Shown in pieces: positions 42,108 to 49,671 of a stretch of DNA of 64,000 nucleotides. The translations under genes and the position numbers were made by a program. Position 1 is the first letter of the stretch. Every line of letters begins with the position of its first letter. Origin of the DNA: Pseudomonas fluorescens. Lineage in GTDB: Bacteria; Pseudomonadota; Gammaproteobacteria; Pseudomonadales; Pseudomonadaceae. The stretch covers positions 22,507 to 86,506 of the forward strand of contig NZ_LACH01000076.1 in the NCBI RefSeq assembly GCF_000968015.1, given 5' to 3'. The notes beneath the pieces are model-generated. The model worked only from the letters and a program-made list of their open reading frames with translations, searched no databases and was not told the DNA's origin.

Positions 42108-43462
42108 GTAAGGTGCTGGCATCAACGGCTGAAGAGGATCTATCGAGGCCGGAGGCGATCAGTTTGTGTGAGGCATTCTGGTTCTGGTTGAAGCTCGGCT
42201 TCATCAGTTTCGGCGGGCCGGCAGGACAGATTTCGATCATGCACCAGGAATTGGTAGAACGTCGGCGCTGGATCTCCGAACGACGCTTTCTCCATGCGCT
42301 CAACTATTGCATGTTGCTGCCTGGGCCAGAGGCTCAGCAATTGGCGACCTACATCGGCTGGCTGATGCATCGAACCTGGGGTGGAGTGATCGCCGGAGTG
42401 TTGTTTGTGCTGCCCTCACTGTTCATCCTCATCGCTTTGTCGTGGATGTACATCGCGTTCGGCGAAGTGCCTGTGGTGGCCGGCCTCTTCTATGGGATCA
42501 AGCCTGCCGTGACGGCCATCGTGGTGCAGGCGGCACACAGGATCGGCATTCGGGCGCTGAAGAATAATTGGCTGTGGGTGATAGCAGCCGCTTCATTTAC
42601 CGCGATCTTCGCGTTCAATGTTCCTTTCCCGCTGATCGTATTGGGGGCAGCGTTAATCGGCTATGTCGGAGGGCGCCTGGCTCCCGAGAAATTCAGAGCC
42701 GGGGGTCATAGCGCCGCCAAAAAGTCCTTCGGCCCAGCCTTGATCGATGACGACACCCCGCCCCCCGAACATGCCCGGTTCAGCTGGATGAAACTGGCGT
42801 TGCTGGCCCTCATCGGCGCAGCGCTGTGGGCGTTGCCGATGGGAATCCTGACCACGCTTTTTGGCTGGGAAGGCACCCTGACCCAGATGGGCTGGTTCTT
42901 TACCAAGGCCGCGTTGCTGACTTTTGGCGGGGCCTATGCAGTGCTCCCGTATGTCTATCAAGGTGCGGTCGGTCACTATGGCTGGCTGACCCCGACCCAG
43001 ATGATCGACGGTTTGGCACTGGGGGAAACCACACCAGGGCCGCTGATCATGGTGGTGGCCTTCGTCGGCTTTGTTGGAGCGTACGTCTCACAAGTGTTCG
43101 GCGCCGATCAGGTGTTTCTGGCCGGGGCTGTCGCGGCCACCCTGGTGACATGGTTCACCTTCCTGCCCTCGTTCCTGTTCATCCTCGCCGGTGGCCCGTT
43201 GGTGGAGTCGACCCACAACGAACTCAAGTTCACTGCGCCGCTTACCGCAATCACAGCGGCGGTGGTTGGAGTGATCCTCAATCTGGCCTGTTTCTTCGGC
43301 TATCACGTGCTATGGCCGCAAGGCTTCAGCGGCAACCTCGACTGGCCCTCTGCACTGATCGCCATTTTGGCGGCAATTGCCTTGTTCCGCTTCAAACGGG
43401 GCGTCATTCAGGTGCTGATGGCTTGCGCGCTGGTCGGTTTGGCGGTGCATCTGCTGCGCTAG
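42104..43462 (+). CDS. chrA: Chromate efflux transporter ChrA
   Basis: A 452-residue protein with two homologous CHR halves. The first has FWFWLKLGFISFGGPAGQIS and LNYCMLLPGPEAQQLATYIG, the second WFFTKAALLTFGGAYAVLPY and GLALGETTPGPLIMVVAFVG. These are the diagnostic CHR motifs, and the size fits the long-chain proteobacterial form. It exports chromate across the inner membrane. AGAGGA precedes the ATG. It is monocistronic with a terminator after it; no chrB-type regulator is adjacent. Confidence 0.94.
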   Translation: MSKVLASTAEEDLSRPEAISLCEAFWFWLKLGFISFGGPAGQISIMHQELVERRRWISERRFLHALNYCMLLPGPEAQQLATYIGWLMHRTWGGVIAGVLFVLPSLFILIALSWMYIAFGEVPVVAGLFYGIKPAVTAIVVQAAHRIGIRALKNNWLWVIAAASFTAIFAFNVPFPLIVLGAALIGYVGGRLAPEKFRAGGHSAAKKSFGPALIDDDTPPPEHARFSWMKLALLALIGAALWALPMGILTTLFGWEGTLTQMGWFFTKAALLTFGGAYAVLPYVYQGAVGHYGWLTPTQMIDGLALGETTPGPLIMVVAFVGFVGAYVSQVFGADQVFLAGAVAATLVTWFTFLPSFLFILAGGPLVESTHNELKFTAPLTAITAAVVGVILNLACFFGYHVLWPQGFSGNLDWPSALIAILAAIALFRFKRGVIQVLMACALVGLAVHLLR

Positions 43463-43509
43463 AGAGGATGTGATCAGTCGACGCTTACGGACTCAAGCAG
43501 CGGAACAAA

Positions 43510-43544
43510 CGAAAACGGGCGCCTTGTCGGGCGCCCGTTTTTTT
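43510..43544 (+). terminator. Rho-independent terminator after chrA
   Basis: AAAACGGGCGCC-TTGTC-GGGCGCCCGTTTTTTT; the stem is the same as at 12379-12413, only the loop differs. Confidence 0.9.
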
Positions 43545-43676
43545 AGGAGTGCGTGTTGCGGGGTTTGCTAGCTTGCAGCCTGTTTACCTACTGCCGAACG
43601 ATGCAGACCATCGCAGCCAGCAGCTAAGCTTTATCAGGAGGCCTTCGCGAACTCCTGAAAAGTAGTGAGGCAAACA

Positions 43677-43814
43677 ATGAGCAAACAACCTCAACCCCGG
43701 AGCCGCTCCAACCCCCAACCCAGGTCTCGCCCGGTGGTGCCTGCCCTACCCAGTAAATCAGGCACCCCGTCCGGGGGCTTGCGCGGTAACTACCCACCGA
43801 AGAAGTCCAATTGA
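43677..43814 (+). CDS. Small basic Pro/Arg/Ser-rich protein (45 aa)
   Basis: The ATG at 43677 is preceded by GTGAGG with about 6 nt spacing; the stop is at 43812. The sequence is low-complexity and positively charged (MSKQPQPRSRSNPQPRSRPV ... GGLRGNYPPKKSN), with no acidic residue at all. Such small basic proteins often bind nucleic acid or the membrane, but nothing specific can be assigned. A small hairpin (CAGGAG / CTCCTG, about 43635-43657) precedes the start. Confidence 0.55.
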   Translation: MSKQPQPRSRSNPQPRSRPVVPALPSKSGTPSGGLRGNYPPKKSN

Positions 43815-43879
43815 GCCCAAGCGTGCGGCAGGCTTTGCAAAGGAGTCTGTTGTAATTCTTTATCAGCAGTTATGGCTGA

Positions 43880-44377
43880 TCAGTGCGATTTTTTCGATAT
43901 CGATGTCCCGGCTTTGCTCAACCCTTTCGTGTTGTGATCGCCTGGCGTCGAGGCCGAGATTGCTCTGGCTTTGGCCACGCCGCGAGTATCTTTGGAATGG
44001 GCGATGCCTGAAGTCGTTGGGCCATGCCCGCGATCACTATTGCGCTCACTGCCGTAGTGGTTTCCGCTTTCACCACGGTCGCGAACAGCCTTGCCGGCAT
44101 GATCGCTGCTCAGTCCATTGCCGCGGCCGTTACTGTTAGAGCCGCCGGAGTGATCTGAACCGCTGTGACCACCGCCTATACCGCCGCCGTGGCCAGCGCC
44201 ATTACCACCTCCGTTACCTCCCCCATTGCCTCCCCCGTTACCGCCACCACCACCACCACCACCTTCTTTCGCATAGGCGGAGTTCATGATGGACAGGTCA
44301 GCAGGGAGTAATGGGGCGGCTGCAAGCATCAGGGCGCAGGACATTACAGCAACGAGACTCTTATTCTTTAAAAGCAT
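43880..44377 (-). CDS. Exported glycine-rich protein
   Basis: A 165-residue protein from ATG 44377 with GGAAG upstream. The N-terminal signal is MLLKNKSLVAVMSCALMLAA with a SAYA-KE cleavage site. The mature N-terminus is almost pure Gly with regularly spaced Asn/His (GGNGGGNGGGNGGGNGAGHG), encoded by imperfect 12-bp repeats at about 44160-44265. The C-terminal half is Ser/Arg/Asp-rich and hydrophilic (RDRGESGNHYGSERNSDRGH). It is probably a disordered periplasmic or surface protein. No enzymatic domain is visible. Confidence 0.75.
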   Translation of the reverse strand: MLLKNKSLVAVMSCALMLAAAPLLPADLSIMNSAYAKEGGGGGGGGNGGGNGGGNGGGNGAGHGGGIGGGHSGSDHSGGSNSNGRGNGLSSDHAGKAVRDRGESGNHYGSERNSDRGHGPTTSGIAHSKDTRGVAKARAISASTPGDHNTKGLSKAGTSISKKSH

Positions 44378-44470
44378 GATTGCTTCCATAGGGTTGGTTG
44401 ATATAGCGAGTCTTATGACGCATTAAGCCGCAGACAGTTCAAGCCCTGCGACCGACGGAGGCTGCCAGCG

Positions 44471-45154
44471 CTAGCGAGCAGCGCTCCGGGTACCCGCGAA
44501 TACGCTCGTGCCAAGCCAGCGCCACAAACTTTCCGCATCCTTCACCGCGCCATCTACACGCAGCTCTCGCGACTGAAGAACCTCCCGCGGTGTGCGGTCG
44601 CCCGTCCACACCTCGGTCAACGCGCGCACGCTGGAGTCCACGACACGTGTCAGTTCGCGTCCGGGATCGTCGCGGCACAGGTCTGCCACGCCCTGCTCAA
44701 CCACAAGCCACCACGCTTGCTCGCCGGGTCGCGCGTCGCGGAACTTGAACTGGATGACCACCGGTCGGGACGGGAATGTCTCGATGCGCACGAACCGGCG
44801 TACGTCCCACATGAGCAGGCCCGCGTCGAGTTCGTCATCGCGAAGGCGACTGCCGATCCAGCGCGCGCCCCAATGCCCTAGCGCCATGATGATGGGGCGC
44901 AATTCCTCGCCCGCCTCGGTCAGGCTGTACTCCCAGATTTTGCCGGTGGCCGTGCGGTGCACAACGCCGATTTCTTGCAAATGGCGCAGCCGCTGTGCCA
45001 GCAGGTTGGTGGACATCCGTGGTACGCCGCGGTGCAGTTCATTGAAGCGCTTGCTGCCGCACAGCAACTCACGCACGACCAAAGGTGTCCAGCGCTCGCA
45101 CAGGGCTTCAGCACCGCGCGCGACCGTGCAGAACTGACCGTAGCTTTCGTCCAT
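44471..45154 (-). CDS. HxlR-family transcriptional regulator with C-terminal extension
   Basis: A 227-residue protein from ATG 45154 (MDESYGQFCTVARGAEALCE). Residues 8-100 are an HxlR winged helix: LCERWTPLVVRELLCGSKRF, RMSTNLLAQRLRHLQEIGVV, WEYSLTEAGEELRPI, with Cys9 in the usual redox/electrophile-sensing position. The C-terminal 110 residues (RPVVIQFKFRDARPGEQAWW) resemble an SCP2-like sterol-carrier domain found in some HxlR proteins. It is divergent from the nitrilase operon and probably regulates it. Confidence 0.85.
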   Translation of the reverse strand: MDESYGQFCTVARGAEALCERWTPLVVRELLCGSKRFNELHRGVPRMSTNLLAQRLRHLQEIGVVHRTATGKIWEYSLTEAGEELRPIIMALGHWGARWIGSRLRDDELDAGLLMWDVRRFVRIETFPSRPVVIQFKFRDARPGEQAWWLVVEQGVADLCRDDPGRELTRVVDSSVRALTEVWTGDRTPREVLQSRELRVDGAVKDAESLWRWLGTSVFAGTRSAAR

Positions 45155-45257
45155 TGCCCTGGCTCCGCAATTACAACGCTTCAGATTCTGAACTAGCCCC
45201 GCCACTTCGCCACGCGCACGCTGAAACCTCTAACGCTAACCGCCAAAGGAGAACGCC

Positions 45258-46202
45258 ATGACCAAGGTAGCCATCATTCAGCGTCCGCCCGTGCTGCTCG
45301 ATCGCAGCGCGACAATCGCCCGGGCCGTGCAATCGGTCGCTGAGGCTGCGGCTGCGGGAGCCTCGCTGATCGTTTTGCCCGAATCGTACATTCCCGGTTA
45401 CCCGTCGTGGATCTGGCGGCTGGCGGCGGGAAAGGACGGGGCTGTAATGGGCCAGTTGCACACGCGGCTGCTGGCCAACGCCGTCGATATCGCGAACGGA
45501 GACTTGAGTGAATTGTGCGAGGCCGCCAGGGCTCACGCCGTGACGATCGTGTGCGGCATTGATGAATGCGAGCGACAAAAGGGTGGCGGCACGCTCTACA
45601 ACAGCGTAGTCGTTATCGGTACGAACGGCGAAGTGCTCAACCGCCACCGCAAACTGATGCCAACCAATCCCGAGCGCATGGTGCATGGCTTCGGTGATGC
45701 ATCCGGGTTGCGCACAGTCGATACACCCGTCGGCCGCGTGGGGACGCTCATCTGCTGGGAAAACTACATGCCGCTGGCACGCTATTCTCTGTATGCCCAA
45801 GGGGTGGAAATCTACATCGCTCCCACGTACGACACAGGCGAGGGCTGGATCAGCACAATGCGTCACATTGCTCTCGAGGGCCGCTGCTGGGTGCTCGGCA
45901 GCGGCACCGTGCTGCGCGGCAGTGATATCCCCGACGACTTCCCGGCTCGTTCGCAACTGTTTCCCGATCCAGATGAATGGATCAACGACGGCGACTCGGT
46001 GGTGGTCAGTCCTCAAGGCCGGATCGTGGCCGGTCCGTTACACCGAGAGGCAGGCATTCTGTATGCGGACATCGACGTCGAACTCGTGGCGCCAGCGCGG
46101 CGGGCGCTCGACGTCACCGGGCATTACGCGCGCCCTGACATTTTCGACCTGCAAGTGCGGCGCACGCCGGCGACAACGGTGCGTTACATCGACGATGTGT
46201 AA
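45258..46202 (+). CDS. Nitrilase-family carbon-nitrogen hydrolase
   Basis: A 314-residue cytosolic enzyme. The catalytic triad is visible as Glu42 in VLPESYIPGYPSWIW, Lys132 in NRHRKLMPTNPERMVHG and Cys166 in GTLICWENYMPLARYSLY. The CWENYMPL context is that of true nitrilases rather than amidases. It converts an organic nitrile to acid and ammonia. The start has AAGGAGAA 8 nt upstream. It is followed 40 bp later by a GFA-family gene in a two-gene operon, with a divergent HxlR regulator. Confidence 0.92.
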   Translation: MTKVAIIQRPPVLLDRSATIARAVQSVAEAAAAGASLIVLPESYIPGYPSWIWRLAAGKDGAVMGQLHTRLLANAVDIANGDLSELCEAARAHAVTIVCGIDECERQKGGGTLYNSVVVIGTNGEVLNRHRKLMPTNPERMVHGFGDASGLRTVDTPVGRVGTLICWENYMPLARYSLYAQGVEIYIAPTYDTGEGWISTMRHIALEGRCWVLGSGTVLRGSDIPDDFPARSQLFPDPDEWINDGDSVVVSPQGRIVAGPLHREAGILYADIDVELVAPARRALDVTGHYARPDIFDLQVRRTPATTVRYIDDV

Positions 46203-46242
46203 TCCGGCGGTATCGCCTGACCATTAATCAAGGAGTCATGCC

Positions 46243-46677
46243 ATGAGCATTGAACGGTCTTACAAGGGCAGTTGTTTTTGCGGCGCAGTCGAGTTCACAG
46301 TCAGTGGCGAGCCGGTCGGGATGGGCTACTGCCATTGCGAGTCGTGTCGGCATTGGTCAGCAGGGCCAGTCAACGCCTTCACGCTGTGGAAACCCGAGGC
46401 GGTGCAAGTGACTCGCGGTGCAGACAACATCGGCACCTACAACAAGACACCGCGCAGTTACCGCAAGTGGTGCAAGACGTGCGGCGGGCACATCTTCACT
46501 GAGCACCCGGGGATGGGGCTCATCGATGTGTATGCCGCGGTCATCCCGGATCTTGCGTATTCGCCGGGCGTTCACGTCCACTATCAGGAGACTGTGCTGC
46601 GCATCAAGGATGGACTGCCCAAGCTGAAGGACGTCCCCAACGAATTAGGGGGATCGGGTATCAGCGTGGACGAATAG
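46243..46677 (+). CDS. GFA/CENP-V family protein
   Basis: A 144-residue zinc protein with the characteristic pattern GSCFCGAVEFTVSG, YCHCESCRHWSAG and KWCKTCGGHIFTEH; the Cys residues make two zinc sites. The family includes glutathione-dependent formaldehyde-activating enzyme and S-glutathionyl-adduct handling proteins. Linked to the nitrilase, it may dispose of an aldehyde or cyano-adduct. AAGGAG precedes the start at good spacing. Confidence 0.9.
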   Translation: MSIERSYKGSCFCGAVEFTVSGEPVGMGYCHCESCRHWSAGPVNAFTLWKPEAVQVTRGADNIGTYNKTPRSYRKWCKTCGGHIFTEHPGMGLIDVYAAVIPDLAYSPGVHVHYQETVLRIKDGLPKLKDVPNELGGSGISVDE

Positions 46678-46679
46678 CG

Positions 46680-46785
46680 CTGTTTACGCCGGTTGCCAGC
46701 TGTTCGGCAGCAGCTCGGCAATTTCATGGGCTGGCGCGTCAGAACAGCCTTCAAATGGGCATATGGATCATGCCCATTAATCAAA
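46680..46785 (-). mobile_element. IS66-family transposase (TnpC) C-terminal scar
   Basis: Read leftward, INGHDPYAHLKAVLTR is followed after a frame slip by APAHEIAELLPNSWQPA and a stop. Together they match the conserved C-terminal element of IS66 transposases (a LNG-DPYAYL-DVLTR segment, then ELLP-W). Only about 35 residues survive, so it is a remnant without visible inverted repeats. Confidence 0.7.
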
Positions 46786-46959
46786 AGCACCGTTGAGCAC
46801 TTCGTAGATTAGCCCGGTTGCCAGCGCGACCAATATCAAGTCGGTGCCAACTTGCTGCCATTCATACCCATCATAATGAGGCAGCCTGCCAATCAACCGG
46901 CCGTCCAGTTTTTTGGCAATCCCGGGTGGAAGCGGCTTGCCTCGTGCGTGGCGGGACAT
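46777..46959 (-). pseudogene. CigR/RcnB-like protein, C-terminal fragment (60 aa)
   Basis: SRHARGKPLPPGIAKKLDGR, then LPHYDGYEWQQVGTDLILVA and GLIYEVL match the C-terminus of CigR-family (RcnB-like) anti-virulence regulator proteins, which normally have a signal peptide and about 150 residues. The N-terminal part is missing. It abuts and slightly overlaps the IS66 scar, which may explain the truncation. It may still start at ATG 46959 but lacks the export signal. Confidence 0.72.
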
Positions 46960-47555
46960 CTCTCTGGGATTTAGACGCTATCGGTGATGTGGGTTCCATT
47001 TCCTCGTACTGCGCGTCACTTCAGTAGTACTTGCCTCTATTTCTGACATTGTTTCCCGCGTTCACCGTCGAACGCGGGAGGCGTGATGGCAAACGGTCAG
47101 GCCGAAGCGGTTGAGAGCCAGGACGTGCTGAACAAGATGCTCACTGAGCCAGCTCGGGCAGAAAGCCACACTCCGTGTCAGAAATATCTGGGCCATACGG
47201 GTAAGACTCCAGCTCGCAGAAAAGACACGGGATCTGCTGCTCTTTAATTTGGCCATCGCCAGTAATCCACGTGCCTGCGACTAACCAGGCTGCGTGTGCG
47301 GGAGATAGGTAGCGGGGGAACGTGTAACGAATTAAGTCACGGATGTTTACCTACAGAGCAGATCCTTATACGATGAAATCCACATCTATTGCTCTCCATC
47401 AGGCCCACGTAAGTTATGGTTATTATGTATGACAAAGCGGCTTAACAAATTGCGCTCTATAGTCACGCAAAACTTCGCGCAGACAAATAAGTGAAAGCTG
47501 TTTACAGATTCAATTACTCCTACAATAACATGCAATATCATTGGGCGCCTGAACG
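46960..47555. other. Intergenic region, about 600 bp, before the glycosyltransferase
   Basis: It contains a coding-like fragment on the minus strand (47141-47348), and from 47327 the start of a direct repeat shared with 63712. No other gene or terminator was seen. The 229 bp before the glycosyltransferase start are AT-rich and conserved between both repeat copies, so they probably hold the promoter. Confidence 0.5.
47141..47348 (-). pseudogene. Unidentified coding-like fragment (about 68 codons)
   Basis: An open stretch reading VNIRDLIRYTFPRYLSPAHA, AAWLVAGTWITGDGQIKEQQ and CLFCELESYPYGPDISDTEC, ending PELAQ at TGA 47141, looks like genuine protein. A TAG precedes it and no good start codon lies within, so it is probably a gene remnant. 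The family was not recognised. Its first eight codons are inside the 289-bp direct repeat. Confidence 0.35.
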
Positions 47556-47615
47556 ATGAATAACACGAGCTTCCTGGCTGACAACGCTAAAACCTTCAGC
47601 ATCGTTATAGTCAAT
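47327..47615 (+). repeat. Direct repeat, left copy (glycosyltransferase 5' region)
   Basis: Matches 63712-64000 over 289 bp without net insertion or deletion: the start codons lie 229 bp into each copy, and the 60 coding bases that can be compared differ at only two positions. The promoter-proximal part is more diverged. The right copy runs off the window end, so the true repeat is longer. Confidence 0.93.
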
Positions 47616-48365
47616 TACAAAACACCAGAAATCACCAAGATATGCTTAGACTTATTGCACCAGCATGTGGGCAGCCACAACGTCCCGATATGGGTAGTTG
47701 ACAACTATTCCGCCGATGAAAGCACTGAGTACCTACGATCGCTTGACTGGATCAACTTAATCGAGCGCTCCGTATCCGAACCAGAGCCTGGGCATATCGC
47801 GCATGGCAAAGCGCTTGATCTGGTGTTGGAGCGAATTGAAACTGATTATTTATTCCTTATGCACACCGATACATTTGTTTTCGATAAAAATGTTTTCCCG
47901 ATGATGCTGAATAAATGCTTGAAAAACCAAAAAGTCGTAGCCGTCGGTTGTGTTGAGCAATTAAACCGTGGTACCACCAGAACGCTTTGGCGCTTTAGCT
48001 CACGTTTATTCAAACACCATTTCAGGCACCTGAAAATCTCCATGGGTTTACGCTCCAGAGAACCCAAACCGTACAAAGAAGTCTACTTGAAGAGTTTCTG
48101 TACATTGTGGAACTGCAAGCTTATCAAACAGCACAACATGCACTTTTCGATGGATGATCGCGTGCCGGGCTACACCCTCCAAGACCGCATGACCGAGCTT
48201 GGCTATGTCGTTGAAATGTTATCACCGCGTAAAATCTTCAGTTATCTGGATCACATGCAGTCCGGCACTGTCGCCGCGGCTGGCGGCTATGAAAAAACGC
48301 ATAGACGAACCAAAATGTACAACGACATCCTTAAGCGCCTGAAAAAAGAAGACCGCAAAAGTTAA
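47556..48365 (+). CDS. Glycosyltransferase family 2 protein (copy 1)
   Basis: A 269-residue GT-A enzyme. The N-terminal nucleotide-binding strand is FSIVIVNYKTPEITKICLDL (14-33), followed by WVVDNYSADESTEYL. The DXD-equivalent is LFLMHTDTFVFDKN. The C-terminal part has VPGYTLQDRMTELGYVVEML. It is cytosolic or membrane-peripheral and probably adds a sugar to a surface glycan. It precedes a 2OG oxygenase gene. A nearly identical start occurs at 63941. Confidence 0.87.
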   Translation: MNNTSFLADNAKTFSIVIVNYKTPEITKICLDLLHQHVGSHNVPIWVVDNYSADESTEYLRSLDWINLIERSVSEPEPGHIAHGKALDLVLERIETDYLFLMHTDTFVFDKNVFPMMLNKCLKNQKVVAVGCVEQLNRGTTRTLWRFSSRLFKHHFRHLKISMGLRSREPKPYKEVYLKSFCTLWNCKLIKQHNMHFSMDDRVPGYTLQDRMTELGYVVEMLSPRKIFSYLDHMQSGTVAAAGGYEKTHRRTKMYNDILKRLKKEDRKS

Positions 48366-48448
48366 GCTACGAAGCAACACAACGAGCAGTGCACTGGCCC
48401 CTGCTTTCAGTCACCTACACGTCTTTATATCAAGTTATTGGAGCGGTA

Positions 48449-49252
48449 ATGGCACCCATCACTCAAGCACTACCCATGACCCTCTCCCCGGAGCTTGATT
48501 TCGACCAGAACGCCGCCAGTGCCTTGGGTTCCTCATTGGCCAGTCGCTATATTCAGGCCACGCCATTTCCGCACATCGTCATCGATAATTTCCTGGATGA
48601 AGCGCTGATTGCGAGTATCTGCTCGCACTTCCCCATCGAGCCAACCAACAACGAAATGCTCTACGAGCGCGGCTATAAAGGTCAACGAAAACGTCAAATC
48701 AGCCCCAACGAATGCGGCCCCCATTTGAAGACGGTTTTCAACGCCTTCAACTCGGCCCCCATGTTGCAGTTTCTTGAAAAGCTCACAGGCATCGAAGGTT
48801 TGATACCCGACCCCTACTTTGCTGGTGGCGGCCTGCATGAAACGAAAAGTGGTGGTTTCCTGGGGGTGCACTCGGACTTCAGGCTCAACAAAAAGCTTAA
48901 TGTTGAGCGCCGACTGAATATCATCATTTATCTAAATGAAGACTGGCGAGAGGAATACGGCGGCAATCTTGAACTTTGGGATGTCGGCATGAAGAACTGC
49001 CTTAAAAAAGTCCTGCCCATTTACAATCGATGTGTCATTTTCAACACAGACAAAGACAGCAACCATGGGCACCCAGAGCCTTTAACAACGCCAGAGCACA
49101 TCACGCGCAGGTCCATAGCGCTTTATTACTACACCGCCGGGACCCTGGTGATCGATCCCGCACAAAGAAACAAAACCCACTACAAGCCAAGGCCCAAAGA
49201 TCGTTTCAGCCTGAAGTACTACATGAATAAACTAATCAAGAAGAAAAACTAA
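48449..49252 (+). CDS. 2-oxoglutarate/Fe(II) oxygenase (prolyl-4-hydroxylase-like)
   Basis: A 267-residue protein from ATG 48449 with GGAGC upstream. Metal ligands are probably His141 and Asp143 in FLGVHSDFRLNKKL and His206 or His208 in DSNHGHPEP, with the 2OG-binding Arg in ITRRSIALYYYT (about 220). The N-terminal FPHIVIDNFLDEALIASICS is typical of P4H-type 2OG oxygenases. It lies 83 bp after the glycosyltransferase and is likely co-transcribed, so it may hydroxylate a glycan or protein. Confidence 0.87.
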   Translation: MAPITQALPMTLSPELDFDQNAASALGSSLASRYIQATPFPHIVIDNFLDEALIASICSHFPIEPTNNEMLYERGYKGQRKRQISPNECGPHLKTVFNAFNSAPMLQFLEKLTGIEGLIPDPYFAGGGLHETKSGGFLGVHSDFRLNKKLNVERRLNIIIYLNEDWREEYGGNLELWDVGMKNCLKKVLPIYNRCVIFNTDKDSNHGHPEPLTTPEHITRRSIALYYYTAGTLVIDPAQRNKTHYKPRPKDRFSLKYYMNKLIKKKN

Positions 49253-49671
49253 ACTGCCAGAGACAGCAATCGGAAGACCTGGCGGATGTCTGGGTCATCG
49301 TTGATGCTGACCATCACCTTGCCTTCGCAGCGCCGCATAAAGTCAGCCATCCGCTCATTCTCGCACGGAAAGTCCACCCCATAACCGCCGGTCTGCCAGT
49401 AAGGCGGGTCCATGTAGTGAAAGGTACGGGCTCGGTCGTAGCGTTCGGCGCATTCAAGCCGGGGCAGATTTTCGACGTAGGTGCGGGACAGGCGTTGCCT
49501 GGCTGCCGAGAGGTTTTCCTCAATCCGCAGTAGGTTGATTGCCGGGCCAGTGGTCGCGGTGCGCCGAATCTGCCCGGTGACCGTGCCGGCGATGGGATGG
49601 TGCTGCAACGAAATCTGCGAGTCAGCCCCCGCACCAATAGACTTGTATACGGGGGCGATTAGTGGCGGGAG
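49249..49671 (-). pseudogene. DNA adenine methylase (phage D12 class), C-terminal fragment
   Basis: The frame from just after the LTA-synthase stop stays open leftward and encodes TATTGPAINLLRIEENLSAA, then TFHYMDPPYWQTGGYG with the catalytic DPPY motif, and MADFMRRCEGKVMVSINDDP. The N-terminal SAM-binding half is missing, so it is almost certainly inactive. The fragment lies in the same frame as the upstream LTA-synthase gene, separated only by that gene's TAG. Its stop overlaps the convergent oxygenase gene. Confidence 0.75.

Noticed and set aside
12379..43544. Near-identical terminators at 12379 and 43510 as evidence of a mobile unit
   Set aside because: The stem GGGCGCC is a common Pseudomonas terminator type, loops differ and flanking sequence is unrelated.
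44960..45196. Plus-strand frame overlapping the HxlR start
   Set aside because: It is antisense to the winged helix of the regulator and has no support.
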